From: Melanopsichium pennsylvanicum
Lineage: Eukaryota; Basidiomycota; Ustilaginomycetes; Ustilaginales
Direction: 5' to 3'
NCBI GenBank assembly: GCA_900208305.1
Contig: OAPG01000021.1
Span: forward strand, 455,522-519,521
Length of the DNA stretch: 64,000 nucleotides
Shown here: positions 1 through 11,229 of the stretch, in pieces
Numbering within the stretch: position 1 is the stretch's first letter
Layout of the letters: each line of letters begins with the position of its first letter
Made by a program: the position numbers and the translations under genes
Notes under the pieces: generated by a model
Told to the model about the DNA's origin: nothing
The model's database searches: none
The model's input: the letters and a program-made list of their open reading frames with translations, nothing else

Positions 1-792
1 TGTCTCAGTCTGCGAGAGTCTTACGTGATCCTGGCCTTGATCTCGTACGCACGGAAAGCTCGTATGTGCTGGCGCATTGCAGTTACAGCGTATTCCGTCG
101 TGATCGGACGACGAATTCGATATACGTATTCCCGCCTTAATGTCATGCATGTGTCAGCAGATGTGGACCAGCTGCCTTGTCTTACACAAGGTTGAAGCTT
201 GCAGAAAGCAAGATGAAGCAGAAGAGTTGAAGGCGTGCCCATCTTGGATCAAAGCGTCATGAGGTGAGAGATTCCAAAATCCACACCAGCACAAGACAAA
301 AAGGGCTGCAAGCTGTGTAGTGCCGAATTCGCGAAATCGGAATAATTTTTGCCTGTCTGGAGCCAGCCAGCTAAGCGTGGTTCAGTACTGTAAGTTTACG
401 GGTCTGTTCAGTAAATAAAATTACAGTAGAGTGAATTTAAATTACTGTACAGTAGAGTGTAGCTATGGGGTGAACGAGCCACGCACCGCACCAACGCAAC
501 GACGGAGAGTATAGGACCGCATCTCATTCCTTTGTGCATCATCCAAAGTAACACACTCTACCGCTAAGAGCCAGTTCAATTCGCGTGTCTGTATTGTATT
601 GTACTCACAAACCCCTCGTCACTCCTCCCCGATCCACATCTTATTCTCATCTCTCCCCTCACCTCTTCTCCAGCATTCACCTCGACCAACACTCTGCTGC
701 ATACAGTTCGGATTGCCTCTGATTTCCAATCAAACACATTACACGTATTTCCAGCACCATCACCTCGCGCACTTGCGTCTCTTACAGCCAAG
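1..792. other. intergenic, upstream of the ENT3-like gene
   Basis: No coding segment can be supported. Bases 384-455 are AT-rich and contain several copies of a palindromic ACTGTACAGT-like motif that recurs elsewhere in the window. Bases 600-790 are C/T-rich, as expected for a smut 5' leader, and run directly into the ATG at 793. Confidence 0.6.
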
Positions 793-2139
793 ATGGATTT
801 CGACGATATCGGCAGCAAGCTTGCCAATCTTACCATGTACGACGTCAAGTCGCTCTACCGTTCCGCCCGAAACTACGCGCTGAACGTCTCGGAAATCGAA
901 GCCAAAGTCGATGAAGCCACCAACGACGACCCTTGGGGTGCCAGTTCCACCCTCATGCAAGAGATCGCGCTGGCGACCAACAATTTCCAAGACTTTAACG
1001 AGATCATGCCCACCATCTACCGTCGCTTCATGGAGAAGGAAGCTCGTGAGTGGCGTCAGATCTACAAGGCCTTGCAGCTCCTCGAGTATCTGGTCAAGCA
1101 CGGATCGGAGCGAGTGGTTGATGATGCTCGTTCCCACCTGGCTACCATCAAGATTCTGCGTAACTTCCACTATATTGATGAGAAGGGCAAGGATCAGGGT
1201 ATCAACGTACGTAATCGTGCCAAGGAGCTCGCTGATCTCTTATCGGATGTAGACAGGATCAGACAGGAGAGGAGAAAGGCTCGTAGTAACAAGTCCAAGT
1301 ACACTGGTGGAGGCAATGGCGAGTTTGTGCCCGGCAGCGGTACCCGTTACGGTGGATTCGGAAGCGACAGCTACTGGGCCGGTGGAGGAGCTGCTCCTGG
1401 CGCCGGCAGCTCGAGTAGTTTTGGTGGTGGTGGAGGTGCTGCAGCTCGTGAGAGCTTCGAGGAGTACGATGCAGGTGAATACGAAGAGACGCCTGCTGCG
1501 AGGCCGAGCTCGAGTACCACGCGTGCCGGTGGTTCGCGCTCCTCCCAGGCCGCGCCTCCTAAGAAGGAAGCACCCAAGGTGGCCGACCTGTTCAGCTTTG
1601 ACGATGATGATGAGCCTGCTGCACCTGCTCCTTCGGCTGTTGCTGCCCAGCCAGCTTCCGGACCTGCCGCTACAGTCAATGATGCGTTCGGAGACGACTT
1701 TGATGATTTCCAAGCTGCCCCCGCCTCTTCTGCCGCTGCAAAACCAGCTGCTGCCCCAGCGGCGAAATCTCAATCGGCTTCGTTCGATTTCTTCGACTCG
1801 GCACCAGCCATCCCATCAGCCCCGAAATCTACTGCCTCGAGTGGTGTGATGTCGCCTTCCCAGCCTTCGCAAGCATCCACACCCTCTGCTGGTACTGGCG
1901 CCGGTACTGGCGCTGCTGGTTCGCGTCCCGCCGCCTCCACCAACTCGTCGTTCAACTTTGACGATCTTTGGGCCGCCTCTTCTGGCAAGTCGAGCAACGC
2001 TGCTGGAAAGCAGAAGATGTCGATGGCAGAGATGGCCAAAACCAAAAGCTCGAACGCGTTGTTCGCTTCGTCCTCCTCCTCCTCGGCTCAGCCGGCTGCC
2101 CAGCAGAACAAGAAGGAGGACATCTTTGATCTGCTCTAG
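793..2139 (+). CDS. ENT3: ENTH-domain clathrin adaptor, epsin-like (Ent3 type)
   Basis: Single-exon protein of 448 residues. An ENTH domain fills roughly residues 15-150, including the conserved run around WRQIYKALQLLEYLVKHGSE and the following NFHYIDEKGKDQGINVR region typical of epsins and EpsinR/Ent3. In this family the ENTH fold binds phosphoinositides at trans-Golgi and endosomal membranes, and the tail recruits clathrin and AP-1/GGA adaptors. The tail (residues 170-448) is low complexity, rich in Gly, Ser, Ala and Pro. It carries acidic-aromatic motifs (DLFSFDDDD, DDFDDFQ, FDFFD, NFDDLW) that look like adaptor-ear ligands, and ends in DIFDLL, which could act as a clathrin-box-like end. 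I see no ubiquitin-interacting motif, which favours Ent3 over Ent1/2. The start is the first ATG after a pyrimidine-rich leader. Confidence 0.9.
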   Translation: MDFDDIGSKLANLTMYDVKSLYRSARNYALNVSEIEAKVDEATNDDPWGASSTLMQEIALATNNFQDFNEIMPTIYRRFMEKEAREWRQIYKALQLLEYLVKHGSERVVDDARSHLATIKILRNFHYIDEKGKDQGINVRNRAKELADLLSDVDRIRQERRKARSNKSKYTGGGNGEFVPGSGTRYGGFGSDSYWAGGGAAPGAGSSSSFGGGGGAAARESFEEYDAGEYEETPAARPSSSTTRAGGSRSSQAAPPKKEAPKVADLFSFDDDDEPAAPAPSAVAAQPASGPAATVNDAFGDDFDDFQAAPASSAAAKPAAAPAAKSQSASFDFFDSAPAIPSAPKSTASSGVMSPSQPSQASTPSAGTGAGTGAAGSRPAASTNSSFNFDDLWAASSGKSSNAAGKQKMSMAEMAKTKSSNALFASSSSSSAQPAAQQNKKEDIFDLL

Positions 2140-2435
2140 TGTCGCCAACTACCCAGCCCACATCATGTATACAGTATTTTTCTCGCATATTCGATAACCT
2201 TTAGATCTCGTCCTTGCATCTTGTTTGCTCTACCCGCACAAAGCGCTGTGATAGAGAGGTCAGTGCGCATGCGCTAAGTTAGTGTTGGCGACGCATCGTG
2301 CTTGCGCGTGGAAGAAAGCTGAGTCGGAACCCTTTTTCTAGCTTTCATGACCCGTCGGAGCGTTGGTGTAAAGCAGCCATCTCCATTCACCGTTCCCTTA
2401 GCTCACGATCATACGCTTCGGTTTTGGAGAGCGAG

Positions 2436-4903
2436 ATGGGCCGCAACCAGCGCAAGCTCGTCAAGACCACCCGTATCGTGGCGCGAGTGCTATCCCGAAC
2501 CTTCAGAATTCGGAGCGGATATGAAGTCGCCCATCTCCGCACTCGGATCCCGCCTTCCAAAACGTCGAGATTCAAGATTACCAGCACTACCGAGGCTGCG
2601 ATAGCATTGCGTGCCTTCCTCGGATCACGTTCCAATCAAGACAACGGCCGCGAAATTCGATTGCTTCCTGCTTCAAGCTCAGTCCTCGCAGGCTTGAAGA
2701 CGGGCGATATCATCGAGGCCTCCTGCGAGGAGCTCAAGAAGTTGGTTCTCATCTCGTCCGTCGGCCAGCGCTCCATCAGCGGCTTCGAGGTGGCACATAG
2801 ATCCGGCAGCATTCTGCACGATGTGACGCGAGACAACGAGGTCTTCGTGACCAACCGCAAATTCACACTTCTAAGCCGCACCTTCGTCACAGCCAAGGTC
2901 GATCCCGACAGCGTCAGAGTGCGATATGCTTGGGACGAGGGAAAGCCGGCTTTCGTCAGCCTCGAGGCGTGGGCTGCACAAGGGCCTTCAGCTCCGGAAG
3001 TAGATTTTCACGAAGGTGACTATGTCATGCTCGCCTCGAGAAATAAAGCTCTGCTCTACATTGTTCAGGTGCATCGGATTCGCAACCTCGATGTATACGT
3101 CCGAAGGCTGCATCGTCAAGCAACGGAGACCGATGCAGAGTTCAGACATGAACGTTTGCTCTTCCCCAACACCGAACTCACCCGCATCAGACGTTCGACA
3201 TTCAAGCCTGTCGCCAAATGTCATGTCTCGATCATCACCAACGCCGCTTCGTCTTGGTCGACAGACCCGACCGAGTTCTTTGTCACCGAGAGTATTGCCA
3301 GACACTTGCGCCCAGAGTGCTCACTGTGTAGCACGGCCTTTCGGGATGAACGCCGACAGCGACAGAATGCATCACCACTCAAGGCCATGGAACTCATGTG
3401 CGGCGCTGGCGGCCTGAGTCTCGGGCTCGACCTGTCTGGAGTTTGCGAGACCAAATACGCCTTCGACACAGATGCAAACGCGGTGGATACTTTCCGATCC
3501 CACCATCCGACCGCAAAGGTGTTCTGCGGTGATGCTGGTGAGGCGCTCCAACGCGCCATAGCTGGGCGCAAATCTCGCGAAGGAACACCATATCCTCAGC
3601 CAGGCCAAGTCGACATCATCTCTGCTGGCCCGCCTTGTCAAGGCTTCAGCAGGATGAATCGACACGCGCCTGAGGAGGCGCACAATGATCCAAGGAACCT
3701 ACTCGTCTGCACTGTGCTTGGCTGGGTCGACCATCTGCGACCAAAGTACATCGTGTTGGAGAATGTGGAGGGCTTTGCGAGCGCAAAACTGGGTGGGCAT
3801 AAGCAGGGCATGGTCAAGCTCGTCATGAAGTGTATGTTGGAAATGGGATATGGGGTGACATGTGGATTCGTACAATCGGGCGCGTTTGGAGGCCCCCAGT
3901 CAAGGAAGCGCTTTGTTTTGATTGCAGCTATGAAGGATCTCACGCTGCCGTCGCTGCCGCAGCCGACTCACCACTTTCTTGGAAGGGCCGCCTTTCGTTT
4001 CGCTTGGGAAGACGGCAACGACAGGTTGCACACTATCGGAGTGGTCCCAGCACCAGCTCTCTTGCCAGCCGTCACGGTGTCTGATGCCATCAACGACCTT
4101 CCTGTATTCGACTGGAAGGACCCGCACAAGATCTACGCAGGTCGAGACCGTATCGAGGACGAGCGCCACCTCGCAGGCATCCCGCAGCTCAATGTGGCAC
4201 GAGGAGAAGTAGTAGGCTTCTCAGCAAAGCGGTATCATTCTCAACCTCGAAACTCTTACCAAGAGCGGATGCGAGTGCTCGCTGGTCAAACCACGAGGAG
4301 TGTGACGCAGCATCAGACTTCGTCCAACTTTGATCCCAAGACGGTGGAGCAAGTGGTCAATGTTGCTATGAAGCCTGGCGCAAATTACGACTCTTGGAGC
4401 CATCCTAGCGTTTGCAAACCTAAGCTGTTGGATGAGCTTTCGGTGAGTTTACTCCCCCCCCCCACAACCATGTTGATTTTAGGATCACGGCTTCAAGTGA
4501 AAAAAGACGCTGATACTGGAGTTCAACTTCTTCCTCTTAGGTACAGCGTAAGCGCTTGCGTGATCGGTCGTATAAATTCGAACGGCTCGATGGGAAACGT
4601 TACTTCAAGGCTTTGATGACCTCGTTGAATGCTCAAGGTAGTGTGATTCATCCAACGCAACGAAGGGTGCTTACGGTGCGCGAGTGTGCTCGTGCTCAAG
4701 GGTTCCCTGACTGGGTCGAATTTCATACCGAACAGACGGATATCACGCTTGGGTCGGCATATCGACAGATCGGTAATGCTGTTCCCATCCCTCTCTCGAA
4801 CGCCATTGGAAGGTCGATCATGGTTGCTCGTATGCAAGACTCAAAGAAGTTGACACAACAGCAAGAATCGCCACAGCCGACCGCATCACTACCATCAACA
4901 TAA
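2436..4903 (+). CDS. DNA (cytosine-5) methyltransferase, DNMT1 type with BAH domain
   Basis: Two exons, 2436-4442 and 4541-4903. The 98-bp intron starts GTGAGT, ends CTTAG and is phase 0, giving about 789 residues. The reading frame is open upstream to 2298 without an ATG, so 2436 is the first ATG; an extra 5' exon cannot be excluded. Visible parts: a BAH-like domain near residues 195-290; methyltransferase motif I (MELMCGAGGLSLGLDLSG) from residue 318; catalytic motif IV GPPCQGFSRMNRH with Cys401; ENVEGF (motif VI) near 443; QSRKR (motif VIII) near 489; and motifs IX-X in exon 2 (RECARAQGFPDW, QIGNAVP). The enzyme would transfer a methyl group from S-adenosylmethionine to cytosine in DNA. 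No RFTS or CXXC domain is evident, so the protein is short for DNMT1. All catalytic motifs look intact. Confidence 0.9.
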
Positions 4904-5567
4904 TCATCGTCACAAGTGAAAATTGCTGAATACATTCACATCATCGACTAATTGAGGTATCAAATGTAGTTTAGGTAGTCATGGCTGAAGCTGGATTGCT
5001 CACCATGTTGAGAAAATGTAGAAAAGTTGTTTGCATACAGAACAAGACAATATTGTGGTAGCGTGTGACTGCGATTTCCTTTGAGAGCAAAGGTGTGCGA
5101 GTAAAATACCGACCGCCTTTTCGTAGCTCCTTTTCTTGTTGTTTTGTATGTAACTCCACTTTCTTCGGATCAGCCGTTGCGCGCACACACACGCTGACCC
5201 TCCTCACTTAGCTTTCGGCTTATTTCCGAATCGTTTTGTCCCACTCCCATCATCTGCTTCAAATCTTCTTTCACTTGCATCAATCCTCACGTCAAACGCC
5301 ACCATTTGCTATATGCGCTTGTGCACCAGCGTCTCTTCCTCGACCAACGAGCTGATCTGTGCTCGACAATCAGCTGCACTCTGTGCCTCTTCAACTCCAG
5401 CATCTGTGCTGCACTCGAGCCATCTCAGCCCATTTGAAACTTTTTTAGCTCCAGTGAAAAGCTTGTATTCATTTGAATCTCTCACCCACAGGCAGCATCA
5501 ATAGGAAAAACTCTCCTTGGACGCTAAAAGCGTCAAAGCAGTATAACACATCAAGCAGTAGCCCAAT
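4904..5567. other. intergenic, PAP1 promoter
   Basis: This is a gap between two plus-strand genes. Bases 5200-5560 are C/T-rich and look like a promoter and leader for the poly(A) polymerase gene. No additional gene is supported. Confidence 0.5.
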
Positions 5568-7716
5568 ATGCCCACATCAGCATCAACAGTCGAGCCAGCT
5601 CTCGGTGGTGGTCCGACCAGAAACCTCGGCGTCACTCCTCCTATCGCCACAAACGGTCCAACAGCCAGAGAGATCGAAGTCACCAAGACGCTCGTTGCTG
5701 AGCTCGAAAAGCAGCGCGTGTTTGAGTCGGATGATGAGAGTAAAGTTCGGTAAGTCCATCCCGTCCATCCCATCCGTGTCGCACTTTCTACCTCGGACCA
5801 CTTTTCACGCAAGCTGACCATCCGTCATTGTGTTTTTGTATGTTGGCCTCGTTAGCGAGGTGATCTTGGGCAAACTCGATGCGATGGTCAAGGATTTTGT
5901 GTATCGCGTATCAATATCCTACGGCATGTCCGAATCGCTCGCCCGGTCGGCTGGTGGCAAGATCTTTACCTTTGGTTCCTATCGTCTCGGTGTCCACGGT
6001 CCTGGATCTGATATCGACACACTTTGCGTCGTACCCAAACACGTACAACGTGAAGACTTTTTCTCCGTGTTCGAATCCATGCTCAAAGAACGGGAAGAGG
6101 TGACCGAAGTGGCCGGCGTACCCACCGCACACGTACCCTTGATCGCAGCCAAGTTTATGGGCGTCGATATCGATTTCACTTTTGCACGCCTTGCGTTGCC
6201 CAGGGTGGAGGACAGCTTGTCGTTGGAGGATGACAATCTGTTGAGGAATCTGGACGAGAGGGATGTGAGGAGTTTGGGTGGATCTCGAGTCACGGACGGC
6301 ATCTTGAGACTCGTGCCGAATATCCATGTGTTCCGAATGGCATTGAGGTGTATCAAGCTTTGGGCTCAGAGAAGGGCGATCTACTCGAACGTCATGGGTT
6401 TCCTCGGTGGTGTAGCTTGGGCTATGCTTACGGCCAGAATTTGCCAATTGTACCCGAACGAGGCGGCGGGTGCGATCGTCAGTCGGTTCTTTATCATTCT
6501 GTATCAGTGGAAGTGGCCTCAACCCGTGTTGCTTACCCAGATCGAGGATGGACCTTTGTCGGTGAGGGTATGGAATCCGAAGCTCTACCCATCCGATCGA
6601 TTGCATCGAATGCCCATCATTACCCCCGCTTACCCTGGTATGTGTGCAACGCACAACGTGTCACAATCGACCCAGATGGTCATGACGTCGGAATTCAAAC
6701 TTGCAGCCGAAGTCGTGGATCGCGTCATCATCGGCAAGACGGATTGGAGCGAATTGTTCACCAAACACAACTTTTTCTTCAAGTACAAGTACTATCTTCA
6801 AGTCATCGCATCGTCGGGCTCGGCAGATCTTCAACTGAAATGGCATGGTACCGTCGAAAGCAAGATACGACAATTGGTGATGAAGTTGGAACTCGTACCC
6901 ACCATCACGTGTGCACATCCGTTCATCAAGGGATTCGATCAGGTGAGTGAATGTTGGAATGACCATGAAGTGCGTCTTGTTGCCACTGGGGACATTCCGG
7001 AAGAAGTAGCTCAACGTACACAAAAGGTAGCGTCCCTTCCAGAAAGCGAGGAGGCCAAAGTTGCGGCTGAAGAGGAAGCAATCAAGATCACAGAAGGAAA
7101 AGCGGGGCATAGGATGATCTACACTACCACATTTTACATTGGATTGAGCATCGAACCGAAATTGGCGGGTGAAGGACATAGGAAGTTGGACATTAGTTAT
7201 CCCACCGCCGAATTTACGGGCAAAGTCAAGCAGTGGGAACAGTACGATGAGTCGAGTATGGGAATTGTTGTTCGGCATATTAAATGGACTCAGTTGCCAG
7301 GATATGTGTTTGAAGGTGGTGAGAATAGGGTGACTGCAGCAGCGAGTGCGGGTGGTAAAGTGAATGGTAAGAGGGTCAAGTCGGGTGGCAAAAAGAAGCA
7401 AAGTAATAATGGTAGTGATGGGAATGGTGATGCCACAGGTGGTATTGGTTTGGGAACAACGTCCTGTAATGGAGAAGAAACGTTCAAGGCAGTGAATAAT
7501 GGAGAGGATGCAGAAATGGCTTCACCTACAAAGAAACAGAGAACCATTGTAACTGGTGCAGGGTTAGGAATTCACAACAGTGCAACAGTAGGAGGGAATA
7601 CGACGCCAATGCTACCTTTGCAACCAACAACAGCATCCAAAGAATTGGAAAACTTTCAATTGGCAACGGGAAACAAACCTATCGCTGCTTCCACTCATGC
7701 TGCTGCCAATCAGTGA
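5568..7716 (+). CDS. PAP1: poly(A) polymerase
   Basis: Two exons, 5568-5749 and 5856-7716. The 106-bp intron has donor GTAAGT and acceptor TTAG and is phase 2, giving about 680 residues. The splice joins ...ESDDESKVR to EVILGKL, matching the family alignment. The nucleotidyltransferase core contains GGKIFTFGSYRLGVHGPGSD followed by the catalytic DID pair, with the third carboxylate in the VDIDFTFARL segment. The central domain (NLLRNLDERDVRSLGG, RRAIYSNVMGFLGGVAWAML) and the RNA-binding C-terminal domain are also recognisable. It adds poly(A) tails to mRNA in the nucleus as part of the cleavage and polyadenylation factor. The last ~130 residues are low complexity (Lys, Gly, Asn, Thr) and poorly conserved in the family. 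Nothing looks damaged. Confidence 0.95.
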
Positions 7717-8517
7717 TGATCTATCTTGCCTCTGATGATGTGATTAGACTTGCTTTTTCTTTCCCTTTTCAAGAAAAAAAAAAAAAGTTTGCAGGTTTCA
7801 AAAAAAAAAAAAAAAAATAAAAAAAAAAAAGCAAAAAAAAAAACAGCACTTGATTGTGGGTTTTTCCTTTCGGCTGGTGTGTGTTTGTTTGTTTGAGTAT
7901 ATTTACTGTGCTTGTTTGCTCTGTTTGCTTTGTGTTTTTTTCTTTTTTTTTTTGATGGATTTCAAACACAAGTTTAACGATCATTCAGATTGGTGTGGGT
8001 GGGTGGGGGGGGGGTTATGCAAGCAAGAACCTTGAAACTATAATTGTTCGACAAGGTGCGAATGTGTGTTTTGGAGGGAAAGATAAAAGGTCTGTGTGTG
8101 TGTGTTTGTATTTTTGATCTTTTTTTTTTTCTCTCTCTCTCTCTCTTTGGCAATGTCGCTTTCACCACACGGCAGTCATATACGACACGGTGCGCAGTGG
8201 GCAAGACACTGGGGAGAAAAAAAAAGTTTGGTACTACTACTAGCTACATCTGACGTCACATAAATGTGAGGGGGCGGGAGTGTGTGTCATTTTGTCGACT
8301 CGCCAAATTGGCGATTCGGGGTGTGTGCGTGTGTGTGCGTGTATTTGCGTGTGAGGGTGATGAGAGAAGGATGAAGTCCTTTGGTAGGAAAGGCCGTAAG
8401 AGATGCAAAAGAAACAGGTGTTTCGCCTTTTCATAGAACTTCAAAAAATGCCAACGTTTTGTGTGTGTGTATGTGTGTGAAGCGGGCGTCGAGATCGAAA
8501 GTATTTTGAGTATGGAT
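7717..8517. repeat. low-complexity spacer between convergent genes PAP1 and RPL17
   Basis: About 800 bp without a supportable gene. Bases 7770-7846 are almost pure A with a few interruptions. Bases 7992-8012 are G-rich, 8092-8146 contain GT and CT runs, and 8318-8350 and 8461-8478 contain further GT runs. The two flanking genes converge here, so both 3' ends and polyadenylation sites should lie in this spacer. Confidence 0.6.
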
Positions 8518-10442
8518 TTAGGCCTTGATAGAGCGAGCAGCAGCAACACGCTTCTGAGCGATCTGGCGCTTGTTCAACCTAACGGTCAAATCGGAAGAAT
8601 CAGCCTTGGGAACTTGAGCAGCAGGTTCGGAAAGCAAGATCTCGGCGTGGATGGGGTGACCCTCGTAAGGGTTGATACGACCGTGAGCACGGTACGTGCG
8701 ACGACGCGTCTTAGGTGCCTGCTGAATCACAATGTTGCGAATCACAAGCTCCTCAGTCTCCAATCCCTTTGCTTCGGCGTTGGCCTCTGCGTTCTTGAGC
8801 AAAGCAAGAAGGAACTTGACAGACTTGACGGGCCATCGACCTGTTTTTTGTTACGTTGAGGACAATGTGATGAACAGGATGGGAGAGAGGGAGAAGAGGG
8901 TCAATAACGACTCGTTTGAAAGTGTGGAACAAGTAAAATAGATGGCAAAGAGTGCTGGACCGAAGTCTTGTGCTTGCGTTTGCATTTGCCTGTGGCAAAG
9001 TCCTGTCGTAAATCCAAAGAGTCCGATCTGTGACTGCCCCAGCTGCCCTTTTGTCTTTGAAAAATTTGCCAAATCTGAACGAAGCTGCTGCATGCAAATA
9101 CCACTTCCCTTACAGCAAGAGTGCCGCGAAGTGCATTGCTTCGTTGCCATTATGCCCTTATCAAACTCCCTTCGAAATCCTTTTTTCCTGCGACTCGCCT
9201 CCCTCCTTTGCCTACGCCTTGTGCCCTTCCCTGGCTGCGCAACACACTTTCGCATGCCGTCAACCTTGATTCCTTGATCTTGCCTTTGACTGGATGCTCT
9301 GAATAGAGGTGCAAGGAGAAGAAAAAAAAACTTACCCTGAGTGGTCTTGAACTCCTTAGCCTGCTGGGTGCGGCCGACACCGCCGTTGAAGCGACGGAAA
9401 GGGATGCACTGCTTCTTCTCAACAACGTTGCCGAGGTAAGCGTAAGCCTTCTGAAGCTTCATGCCGTTGACGGCGGCGGCGGTCTCGCGCGTGTTCTTGA
9501 AGTGAACACGGAGGTACTGACCGCGCGACTTGGCGGTCTTCTCCACGAGCTTGGAGTCGTCGAAAGCGTATCGGACCTGTGTACGGTTGGTAGTTATGCA
9601 AGAAATACAGTCGAATGCATAGAAGGAGCAGAGATGGGAGATGTGAGTTTATAAAAATGAGGACCGGTTTGAAAAAGTTGGACGAACACAAAGTCCGGCA
9701 AGAAGTCATCCACAACGACCAGCGAGCGAGCAATCAATTTGGGTCGGGAAAGAAGAGAAACTATGCGTCGTTGGATTGGGCTGCAGTTTGACAATTGTTG
9801 TCCGATGGCGTTGAGATGGGTGTCCCTTGACGTCTGATGACTGCATTCGTCCAATCAATGGCATCAAGGTCGGTATGTACAACATGGCGCTACACGCGTG
9901 TAATGCTGCCTGGGAGTCTGCCATGCGAGTGTTTGGAGATGTCTTTGGTACTCTCATGATTCAAGGATGTTGAATCATCGAGTGCGTACGCCGCAGTTAC
10001 AGGTGATGGGTATGGAGTAGGCATCATTTGACCAAACTTCTGCTGGACGCATTTCTCTCGTGCCTACCCTCAAGGATGGTCTGCTTGTCGGTAGGGTATC
10101 CTCCGATTACTGTCGCCTTCAGACCAAAATGCTTCAAGACCACGCGTTCGTCTGGAATGTGGTCTTCTGTCAAGTTTACTGACTCTGATGTGCAGCAATC
10201 TCTTCGTCATAAAATAGCATGATTGTCTATATCAAGCTTTCCCATCTGCGGTGTCTGTTTCAAAGTCGGGCCGCATCTGCTGAATTGAAGGGAGCCACGT
10301 ATGAGTCGATACTTGTACGGATCTGCTGATGCTATTGCTATCAATATTGCTGATGATGCTGACGCTGTGCAGGTGATTTGTTGTTGGATCGCTATGTTGT
10401 CTGGTCGTCGTAGATGCACATTTGGCAATAGGTACATACCAT
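8518..10442 (-). CDS. RPL17: 60S ribosomal protein L17 (uL22)
   Basis: Three exons on the minus strand: 10442-10440 (only the ATG), 9576-9336 and 8840-8518, giving 188 residues, the usual length for eukaryotic L17. Intron 1 (10439-9577, about 863 nt) begins GTATGT directly after ATG and ends CACAG before the VRYAFDDSK codons. Intron 2 (9335-8841, 495 nt) begins GTAAGT and splits a Gly codon so that ...KTTQG reads into RWPVKSVKF. Family signatures include [26 protein letters not shown], [12 protein letters not shown] and [14 protein letters not shown]. It is a structural protein of the large ribosomal subunit lining the exit tunnel. Exon 1 is inferred: plus-strand CAT at 10440-10442 is the only candidate found with ATG followed by a good donor, and no other ATG lies in the ~100 bp upstream. 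Confidence 0.9.
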
Positions 10443-11229
10443 CTTGAATAGCGTATGGGGGAGGTGAGCCTTGAGGATGATGGTGAAGATGGCGAAGCGA
10501 GAGAGCAACTGACTTTGCCAGTCCGTTTGGCTTGCTAGGCTTGCTGGCTGGCTGGCTGTCCGTCCGTGTGAGTGTGGGTGAGACTGAATATAGTGAGTTG
10601 ACAGCGTGGAAATTCAATTTGAGATTTCTCCAGCCTTGACAACTACTGGACTGTAACTGCCCTTGCTTCTGAATTTGGTGGCACTCGCCGACTACAGTAC
10701 TTACAATAGCTATCTCAGCGACGCGAGGCCAAATTTGGAGCCTTGACAGGCACATGAAGGACCTGCTTGGTTTGAGTTTTCTAAATTACTCAGGTCGGTC
10801 TAAAATTTTGTATCCAAATCGAGTTTTTCAATTCGCTTCCCAAATTAATAATTTCTAATCATTTCGTGTTCCTCTTACTCTACAACCGAATGCATTCACT
10901 CAAGCACAAGAGAAAACTGTAAAAACGTCACGTGTATTAGCTCTCAAAACTGTAAACGCTGGCAAAGAACACATGCAAGGAAAATAATCTAACCTCTCAA
11001 TTGGTGACGATCTCACATTTCAAAAATCATGCTACCGCCCAAATCGGCCTTTGCACTTAAAGCGAGAAGAAAGAACAAGACGTTACAACAGGGCATCCAA
11101 TACAACAGGGCATCCAATTCAATCGTGGTGGGACAAGTAAATTACTGTGCTAGACATGTTTATAAATTAGATAGCACTCAAGAAGAATACGTGCTGTTTG
11201 AACACCAACAAGCTTGAACCCATGTGTGC
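10443..11229. other. intergenic, RPL17 promoter side
   Basis: The 10443-10560 stretch would be the RPL17 leader. From 10770 to 11220 the sequence is AT-rich, with no convincing reading frame and no family match for the small frames present. Confidence 0.5.

Noticed and set aside
10207..10755. 182-codon minus-strand frame over the RPL17 start
   Set aside because: It runs across the RPL17 leader and first intron and has no protein-like features.
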